Part shown: piece by piece, positions 8,372-18,300 of the stretch
Layout of the letters: the number at the start of each line of letters is the position of its first letter
How positions within the stretch are numbered: the stretch's first letter is position 1
Assembly: GCF_000732605.1 (NCBI RefSeq)
Contig: NZ_JPME01000006.1
Span: 62,001 to 126,000 of the forward strand
Reading direction: 5' to 3'
Source: Lacrimispora celerecrescens
Lineage (GTDB): Bacteria > Bacillota > Clostridia > Lachnospirales > Lachnospiraceae
Length of the DNA: 64,000 nt
Made by a program: the position numbers and the translations under genes
The notes under the pieces: model-generated
Told to the model about the DNA's origin: nothing
Seen by the model: only the letters and a program-made list of their open reading frames with translations
The model's database searches: none

Positions 8372-9223
8372 ATGAAAAATAAATTATTACTGGCAGTGAT
8401 GTCAGTAATGTTAGTGATTGGAACAGCATTAACTTCCTTTGCAGATACATATGATCCGCAATACCCCTTAAAAGGCTATATGGAACCATGGTTTGTGACT
8501 AGCCCGGTTACTGGTGAAACTGCCTGGAAGAGTGACCCTGATAACTTTTTCTATGAATCCAATAATCATAGGCAGTATGCTTTTGATCTTGCAGTTAGAA
8601 ACAGAGATCCACTTTCTCTTAATTATATTGGTGATGGAACGGAATTAGCTGCTATTGCAAAACTAACATACTATCCAACCACAGGATTAGAAGGGGTGAA
8701 CCAGGAAAAGTTAGAGCGCCTCACAATAGAAATACGGAACTTTTTAAACAGTTTTGACTGGAGAAGTTCCTCTGATTATGAAAAGGCAGTGCAGATAGCA
8801 AGCAGAATTACTAAGGCAGATTACTTGGATCAGGAAGGAACTCAGTATTCTTACAGTTGTTTGGTAGAAGGAAAAGCCAATTGCAATGGATATACTAACG
8901 CATCACGCTTACTGGCAGCATGTGTTGGTTTACCTATAGATGAACTTGGCTCTGTAAGTCATACTTATCCAGTGTTTTTAGTTGATAATGTATGGTTGTC
9001 TTATGAGCCAACTAGTAAAGATAATTATTTTACTTTGGCGGAAGTCTATGCTCCAGCATTTTACTTAGCAGGTGAAACCCATTTAACGCCATTAGGAGAA
9101 TTTTGTGAAGCAACTGGATATGAAATCCCAACAAGTGTGGAGGGAAAGTTCCCTAATATCACATACGGGATCATTCATGGAGAACAGGCTCCATTTATAA
9201 AATTTAATTTAATTGGATATTAA
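8372..9223 (+). CDS. Secreted transglutaminase-like domain protein
   Basis: The 283-residue product starts at ATG 8372, 8 bases after AAAGGAGG (8356-8363); the ATG at 8366 is too close to that site. Residues 1-25 are a signal peptide (MKNKLLLAVMSVMLVIGTAL...FA). The second half resembles the transglutaminase/protease core. It has a cysteine in ANCNGYTNASRLLAACVGLP (Cys171 as the likely nucleophile), a histidine in SVSHTYPVFLVDNVW, and a third position YEPT where the family usually has an Asp (DPT). Exported members of this superfamily often cross-link or cut peptides on the surface. Activity is uncertain because the Asp is replaced by Glu. A clear plus-strand promoter was not found; a terminator follows. 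Confidence 0.65.
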   Translation: MKNKLLLAVMSVMLVIGTALTSFADTYDPQYPLKGYMEPWFVTSPVTGETAWKSDPDNFFYESNNHRQYAFDLAVRNRDPLSLNYIGDGTELAAIAKLTYYPTTGLEGVNQEKLERLTIEIRNFLNSFDWRSSSDYEKAVQIASRITKADYLDQEGTQYSYSCLVEGKANCNGYTNASRLLAACVGLPIDELGSVSHTYPVFLVDNVWLSYEPTSKDNYFTLAEVYAPAFYLAGETHLTPLGEFCEATGYEIPTSVEGKFPNITYGIIHGEQAPFIKFNLIGY

Positions 9224-9228
9224 TAATG

Positions 9229-9266
9229 AAAAGCTATCGGTTAAACATTACCGGTAGCTTTTTTTG
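9229..9266 (+). terminator. Rho-independent terminator after the transglutaminase-like gene
   Basis: AAAAGCTATCGGT and ACCGGTAGCTTTT form a 13-bp stem (one mismatch or wobble) around TTAAACATT-like loop sequence, followed by a run of T's to 9265. Confidence 0.85.
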
Positions 9267-9303
9267 TTCAAAACATGGGAGAAAATATAAATAAGGAGAA
9301 TAG

Positions 9304-12300
9304 ATGATCAAAAGTTGGAAAAATGTTAAAAAACTAAATCAAAAAATTGCTGGGTTGCTTGTAGTTATATTATTGTTGACACCTATATTTACCTATTTAC
9401 CACCGGGCATTTTTGATTCTTGGGGATTCGGCTTAGTTTTTGTCAGTTCTGGAGAGGCGAGCCATCCATATTTGATGGGAAAAGCACCCGGTGATAGTAA
9501 AAATAGTTGGTTTTTGTGTATGAATCAGGGAGCTTCAGCTCATAGCAATTATGACTATTCTAAAGTTAATGCAGATATTGAATATGATAAAGGAACTATT
9601 GAGCAGAAAAGAATGTTTTGGGCTTATATTTTAGCATTTGGAAGTTATGATGAAAACAAAACTCTTGATAGATTCGGCAAGATTACTAAGGACGAAGCAA
9701 GAGATGTAGCATGGACAAAAGGAAAAAGCAACGATGTATCAGCCTGGATAGAAAATTTAGCTAATGATGGGTTTATGTCATTGGAGAACATTCCGGAAGG
9801 CTGTAAAAGTCCAAAGGATATCCTTGAGTTGATCAGTAAATATAACTCTGGGGGAAAGGCTATGTACATCAATGATTTAAGAAATGGCCCTGGAGAAATA
9901 GATACAAAAAGGCTTTATGAATTAACTGGACTTGCAGATTGGGAAACCTTTGTGAAATATTGCAAAATTGACCCTGTGACTCCAGGGCTGGTAATTAATA
10001 CAGGCGGACACAATCTTACATGGAGCTTCCCTAATGCCCCGGCTGGTCAGAAACCAACCGAAGCGGTTATGAAGATTAGCTACGATCCCGCCATTTTTAG
10101 AGTATTGGAAGTTACAGGAAGCTTGGAGTTTTTCCAATGTAATGTTCCAGGTTCCCAGCAGCTATATCGTGCAAAAGGAAAAGCAAAAGAAATAACATGT
10201 GAATTTTATCTCACAACAAAATACAATGCAAATACATCTACTCCGACATCAGGCGGCGGAGAAATATCCTTAAAGGTTTATCAGCACAGTGAAACCTTTG
10301 AGTCCAATTATAAAGTTGATCTGGAAAAAAGAGATTATGAAACCGGTAATCCTTTGCAGGGCTCCACATGGCAGGTATTAGAGCGTTTCGATGAAAGCCA
10401 GTTAAGCGATGATGAATCAGATGGTGGAATCATCGAAGATAACATGAGAGAAGACCCAACAACCTGGCAGGATTGGCTGATATTTGACGATGACCTAGTG
10501 ACGGATGCAAGTGGACGAGTCTCCCATAAAGACACCCGTTTTTATGATTTTAGTCATGCTTATTGCAATGGTCATCCAATTCCTCCGGAACCGGAAATTG
10601 ATGAATCATCAGAAGGTGGAGAAGAAGGGGAAGCAGAAGGAAGCGATGAAGCGGCAGAAGAGTATGAAAGGTTAATGGAGGAATGGCAAGCGGCAGTAGA
10701 CGAATGTGAAGTCCGTGCTGGGGCCAGTGGAGGAACATTCCATCACTGGGAATGCGGTAGTGAAGAAGAGCCGACTGAGGAAGAAGCATTTGAAGCATCA
10801 GGTTGTAAAGATGCCAGAGATGATGCTTATCAAACCTTTATTAATCTTGAGTACGATTACACGTTCAGAGAAACCAAGCCAAGAGATGGCTACATCATTC
10901 ATGAACCGGGACATCCGGATGACGTCCCGATTGAAATTATCACAACGGCAGCTTCCGAAGCCGGAAAATCTAAAAAATGGAAAAGCTCCAGTAATGCAGA
11001 TATAAGAGTTACGGGATATGTCCGAAATATGGCGAAAGGTAGTTCAGATAGTGAAGACAGCTATGCGGGACTTGCAATACAGAGCGTAGCAAACACGGAA
11101 ATCCCTGAATTAGAAAATGCTTCTGAGGAAAGTGGAGATTTAATCTTGAAAGAAACCTATGGTCTACCATTAGGTATAAGAATCATCAACAAATTACTAA
11201 AGTTTATAGGGCTTCCCACTGCTTTTGCAGAGGAAAAGGAGATAACTGTCAAACTTACCGCTAAGGAGGATAAAGAATTATATAATGAAGAGTTTGATAC
11301 AGAAGAGGAATTCCTGGAGGAATATTTAGATGATGAAGACAAATCTACTCCATCGCAGACTAGAAGAAACTTTACGAATCTTTCTTTAAGATATAGTCTG
11401 GCCACGGATTCCGATGCAACTTTTCCTAAAAAAGAAAGAGGAGTAAAACATATTAACCTTATGGTGCAAGATACTGACGAAGAGCCAGTCATGACAACAA
11501 TCCTTGGTTTCAATTCTCTCAGCAGAGCTTCCAGTAAGGGATTTGAAGAGGGCGAAAAGGACAGTCAACCAGAAATAGACAAAGGACCAAGTAATAATAC
11601 GGCCCATACCTTTAAAGTATACGATCACCGTATACCAGGACAGGTTCATTTCAATAAGAAAGATATGGAATTAAAGGCTGGGGAGTCCGTAAATTATGAT
11701 TCCTATGGAGATTCCCAGGGAGATGCAACCTTAGAAGGTGCGGTATATGGTTTGTTTGCGGCAGATCCTATTTACGGACCAGACACTGGGCGAGATGACA
11801 GTGGAAATGTAACATCCGGTATTGGAGTGATATTTGATGCTAATGATCTTGTCTCAGTCGCAGCCACGGATAAAAATGGGGATGGATCCTTCTTAACGAT
11901 AACAGAAAGACCACATAGTATCTACAATTACAAGGCAGGAAAGATTGAATATACCGGAAAGGCTTATCCAGAAAACCTGTATGTTATGGACGGATATGGA
12001 AAGGCGCAGCCACAGGAAGAAAAGGGTCGCATTTATAAAGATAATAAAACCATGAATGGGGACAGCTGGATCGGGAGACCTTTGCTTCTTGGTAACTACT
12101 ATATAAAAGAACTTTCCCGTTCTGAAGGATATGAACTTTCCATTACCGGAAAGGATATGGAGGTTACTAATGCAAGCGATACTACTCGTGGAATTTATGG
12201 CAATACCATCGATTCAAGAACAGCCCCGGTAGGATCAGCCTGGATAACGAAGCAGCTACATAATGCGGTAACCTTCCCTGAGAGAAATGTGGCCTATGGA

Positions 12301-15300
12301 AACAAAGAAAATTTACTTCTTCTTGAAACGAAATCAAAGGATGCCACAAATGGTTACAATGTAGCGCTTGATGGGATACCGGAAGAAGCAGATATTTATC
12401 TAAACAACGTTACATTGAATCCGGTAGTGATCCAACAAGCGGATGGAGGAAACTGGGTTGATGCAAAAGAAGCACCATTTTATTTGACTGCAGAATCTGA
12501 CTCTGTTTATAAACGAGATATCAATGGAAACATGATTGAGAAGCCGGGGGTTACCTCAACTATAAAAATCCCATACGAAGCTGTCGGAACTGAAGCAGAT
12601 AAACTTCCTACTGAGGGAACTGCTGCAGCCAGTGATCCTACAAAGTTTACCAACACATTTACATATTCAGACAGCAACGTGAAGTATGTAAAAGCTGAAT
12701 TGGAGCAGATGATGCGTAATTCTCTCCATATGGAAACACCGAAAGATGGTGAGTATTCTACGGTAGATGTCCCGGTCTATGATAGGATACGGTTCGTGAA
12801 TGGTAAGACCGTTTATGGCAAGCCGGAGGTTATTCTAGAAATCGATAATGTTACGACTAATAAGTCAGTTATCGAAGCAATTTTAAACTATTACATCAAT
12901 GAAAAAGTATTTACCTATGGCGGACTTCAAAAAATAGAATTCAGTGGTGGAAAAGCTATTGTAACAGTCGTTGTTGGCATGAATCCAGGGAAGACCTTGT
13001 TATATCAAACAAATGCCAGTGGTGAAATCATTGCTGCTTACTTAACAAAACTGAATACAACTTACGGAAGATATGTCATCAGAAAATACACCGGGAATGA
13101 ATTAAATGCTGCAGAAATGGAAAGTACAGGTAAGTATATAATAAATGTATTACCGGACTATGTAGTGGGAGATGATGGAATTCCTATAGATAAAACTATG
13201 TACCCAACGGATAGCGAGAGGTATCTTCGTTATGCAGCAGGAGACCTCCTTTGCGATTACTGGTACTTTAATGGCAGTACATATGTAGGCCACGCACCCG
13301 TTACCAGAAAAGTATGGGAGCCAATTTATAAAGATGTCATTGTAAACGAGGAGAATGTAAGCGCCTCTAAAATCACGAAAGTTGACTCCTTAGAAGAAGT
13401 GTCGGACCGTGTTGGCAGCACCTATTATTACTATGACAAGGTAGCAAAGCAGTACACCGTTCATGTTGGCTCAAAAGATATGGACCTTACTGGAGTGAAA
13501 TCAGGTAACTTTACTATTGCACTTAATAATGGAAAAACTGTTGTTACAAGTGAAGATATAAGCAGGATCGGATCAAATAATGTATGGGGATATACGGCAG
13601 GAGACAGCATTACCAATGCAGAATATGTAATCCGAGTTTCCGGAGCAGGTGCAGGGGTCTTTACTTCCACAGAATTTGACTCGAACAAGACGTTCATTAA
13701 AAACCAGCATTTGATAAGCAATGGATATCACGATCTGCTTGAGGACGGAAATACGAGAGAAGCACCGACCCCAGTGATGGAGCGTATTATCGGACAGCAG
13801 ATTAAGGTAACGAAGACCATTGATGAAAAAACGTACGATAACACCAATTCCTATTCCGAAACCCATGATGATTGGTTTACAAGAACCTTTGGCGGGCATC
13901 TTGGGAGGGACAAAGTGGCCAAGAAGATGGACAATTTCCGATTTAAAGTGTACTTAAAATCAAACCTGGAACGGCTTTACCGTGACAATGATGGAAATGC
14001 AATCTGGCAGGACAGGCTGGGGAATGAAATTAATGTGATTGATCGAAATGAGAAATTCCCGGCCCTGGTAAACAAGGTTTTCACAAAAGTGCAGCATGTC
14101 ACCGATCCTTTATACAAAGACTCAAAGGATGCAATCATAAGCAATTGTACCTTATACAGCCATACAAATGATTTTATTAATGTAAACCAGAATAATGGTT
14201 ATACTTCCGTACTGGAAACCATATCGGTAAAAACGGATAGCAGCGCTGGAGCAAGAATTGTTTCTGTTTACAATTATGACAAGTTCTTTGATGCCATTAA
14301 TGTGGCTAATGATGATAAATGGGATCGTACAGAGAATGGAAGCACCTCTTTTAAGCCCTTTTCTTTAATAAAGAAGCACCTGTTTGGAACAAGCGAGGCA
14401 GAAAAGCAGTATCCAGCGGTCCACAATAATCCGGAAATTAAGAACCATAGCAACACATTGGATATAGCTGCAGATAATGCCCTGCGTTCTGATAACGTCC
14501 GACAATTTGCCATTACCTGGTATCTGGATGACGAAGTGGCAAAGCTGGTGAAGAAAAATCAGGCTGGAGATACAGACAGCGCCACAGGCAGAATTGCTTA
14601 TTCCGATGAGGTTTATGACAGGTCCCTTTCAGAAGCTATCCGAAAGGCAGAAAACTATTTAACCCCCTTTTTTATGTATGACCTTGACCGGATTTATTCC
14701 ATTGAATGGGACAGGGCACAGGACGGTGGTTCAGATAAAGATCTCACAACGCTTTCAGTGGATGCCCTATACGGAGACGTTTCCGTAAGCAGCGACGGTT
14801 ATTATTTCGCTACTTCGAAATATCTGCCATACGGAACCTATGTGGTGGCAGAACAACAGCCGAAACTCAGTAAGCTGGGGGATTTAAAAAACAAGCATTA
14901 CCAGATTGACAGGCCAAGGGAAGTGTCTCTTCCCTCTGTATATGCGGACTATAACGGCTCCCAGGCTAAGCCGGAAGTGACAAATAACTATTACAATTAT
15001 TCTGCCGGCATGGCACAGTCTGAGATGGAGCGGAAATACAAGATCCGTTTCAATGAGGAGAGTGTAAACGTAATCAAGGGCAGGAATGCGGAGGGTGACT
15101 TTGAAGTTTACAAATACGGCATGGACATTGGCAACATCAGAAATGGTGTGACGGGAACTGGAATAGGTGATTATTTCGCACTGAGCCAGAATGGATTCAA
15201 ACCTTATAAGAATTACTACAATGAACAGGACAACAGGACTAATGGAAATGTTCCATATTATCTGTCTGAAGGCTTAAGCGGAAGGGAAGCGGTATCAAAA

Positions 15301-18300
15301 TATTACCGTTACAGCTCCGTGGCAGAAAACAAAGGTATCGCAAATGATGTCCCATTGCCGGGGGGAACCATTACAGAGGGTAATGGGACTGGAATCCAGT
15401 ACAAAGATAGTGTAACGATCATGCAGGGCGTACAGATTGCTTATGATGGAAAATATGCTCCCATGCTTGTACCGTGGACGGTCGTAGCCGCTGACAATGC
15501 AGTTACAGAGGCAGCAGGCAGTGCGCTAACCCCAAATGGAGAAAGTACATACAAAGGTTTTGGATATACAAAGTTTTGTAATAGCTTTTTTAAAACAAAG
15601 CTGAGGATTGAAAAGCTTGATTCAGAAACAGGGGAAAACCTTCTCCATGACGGAGCCTTGTTTGCCCTTTATACAGCGTCCAGGGAGGACGGGGAAAATA
15701 CGGACGGCCTGGTTAAGTTTTATGGGACGGATACCCGGATCGAAGGATCAAAGGAATTCCTAGAAGCCATGGGAGCCCAAAATATTGCCCTGGAAGGGAA
15801 TGCCTGGAAAGGAACTGTTCCGGTAGGAACTCCTATATGTGAGGAATCGGAGCGGGTAATACTTACCGATCAGGAAGGAAGAAGGACTGGACAGTTTGAA
15901 GCCTTTACAACCACCAGGGACGGCCTTCAAGCCAGGGAAGAGGATCTAACAAAAATTTCCTATCAGGATCAGAATGCCGGATATTTAATTACTCCGCAGC
16001 CTCTTGGAGCCGGGTCCTATGTCCTATGTGAAATTAAGCCCCCAGCTGGATATGTGAGGACAGTGCCAGTTGCGATAGAAGTTTACTCCGACCGGACCAC
16101 CTACTACATGGATGGAAACAGAGACCACCGGGTAGCGGCGGCTATTTATGAAGATAAGATAGGAGAAGGGGCACAGGGTATTACAAACATCGCAAGGATT
16201 TACGTAGGAAATACTCCGGTTCGCCTTGAAATATCCAAAATCAAGGACACTGACAAAACTGTCACTTACAAGACCAACACCAGATTAGAAGGAACCGAAC
16301 TGGAACTTAAACAGAAATATGGGACAGAAAACCTGGAGTTTGCGTATAAAACAGGAATTTACTTAGGCTATGCCTGGTACAAAGGCACTCTGGAGTACTT
16401 AGAATCCAGAAAGGCCGCAGGGGAAGATGTAGAGCCGGTTTATGTTGATGGTGTATTTGCTGGGTATGGCCTGATATCCAGACCCTTAGATACCGCAGAC
16501 GATAGCTATCGATATGTAGCCGGAGCGCAGATGACTCTTTATGACGCCATAGAGGTCAAGGAAAACGGGGACAGCGGAGATTATGGATATGATGGTGTGG
16601 AGGTAGTAAGGGACCGGAATAACAACGTTCAGTCCATTCAGGTATTAAAGGGACATGCTGGAACCACCATTGAATTTATCAGAGCGGAGGATGAAGAGGG
16701 AAGCTTAAACGGAGAGCCGGGGGAGGGGATCTGGACTTACCGGATGATCGAGCGAGGGGATACAGATATTCTTTACTATTCCCTTGGAGAGCTTAAGGTA
16801 ACGGAAACCGGGGCAGATGGGAAGCTTTACGGCTATGACAGGATAGGGGACCGGGTGCAGGTGAAAAACCGGGAATCCATCTATGTTCTGAAAGCCGGCC
16901 AGCCTGTCTACGAGTTAACCGGAGGAGATTTGGCTGCGGTGAAGTATTCTGCTTCAGACAAATGTTTTAATTTAAGACCTGGAACGATTCTTTATCACCT
17001 TGACAGCTATGGAAATCGGGATGCATATGTAAATCCGACCACCGGTATGGCCTATGCCAAAGAAGGGCAGAAGGTCCTGGTATGGCCGGTAAAGATATCC
17101 CGGACAAAAACCGGAGCAGTCATTGCCAGGGAAAAAATCAAAACTTGGAGAATTGCTTCCATCAATGCGGATACGGATCAGGAATATGTCACAGGGACGT
17201 ATGACGGGAATGATTTTAATAAAAGCTTGAATCCGGTTTTAAATAGCCATGGTCTTCCTGTGTATTACCAGAGATCAGGACAAGTCTATAAAAAAGGCGC
17301 TCCTGTCTATGACATTGATGGAGATTTCGTCCGCTACAAATATGATGACCTTCTTCCGGCCTATAACAATGCAGCTTACAGGATCAATGACAAGACTGGC
17401 ATGAAAGATATCGGAAAGGAAGAGGACCTCACAGACGATAAGAAGCTTTATCACCGTCAGGGAGAAGCCTGGGTCATGGAGAATACCTGGATTTCCGGAG
17501 AAAAGTACCCTAATGATCCATTTAAGGCAGATATGACTATAGGCCAGGCCGATATGCTGAAACGGGTGATCCCAGGAACGTACATTTTAGAAGAGGTCAA
17601 AGCTACATCAGGCTATACCAAGGGATTTCCGGAATGTGTTACCGTATTAGAAACCAGGGAAGTCCAGAAGACCGGGATGGAGGATGAGAAGATCAAGGTA
17701 GAGATTGTAAAGACTGATGCACCGAACCAGTACCGGATTGGTGTAATCAGTGATTATCAGGAGAATCTTACAGTCACGGAACCGAAGGGAACCTACAGTT
17801 ATAGTCAGGTACCCGGGGCGCATTTGGCGCTCTATAAAGCAAAGCGCGTTTATACCACGGACAGCGAAATATATTCAAAAGGATACTATTTCATAAAGAC
17901 AGACAGTAAACCGGCAGAATGGACGACAGAAAATACCGCTGATAATATGCCGGTGCGGATCGTAGCTGACTGGATCACAGATGGAACGCCGAAATACTTT
18001 GAGGGAATTCCTGCAGGGGACTACATCCTGGAGGAGATAGATACAGTTGTTGGCTATGTCCGAAGCTCCATGGAACTTACGGTAAAAGCTACCGGAGAGG
18101 TGCAGACTGTAAATCTAAAGAACGATCATACCAAGCTGGAGGTCTATAAATACTACGAGGACAGCGCTGGGAAAAAGGTGCAGCTTCCTAACAGTCATAC
18201 GGCTGACCTGGCTCTTTATGAAGCAAAAGCAGACAAAGACGGAAACATTTTGATGGATGGAGCAAAACCAGTATATGACAAGGAAAGGAGAGCAGCGAAA

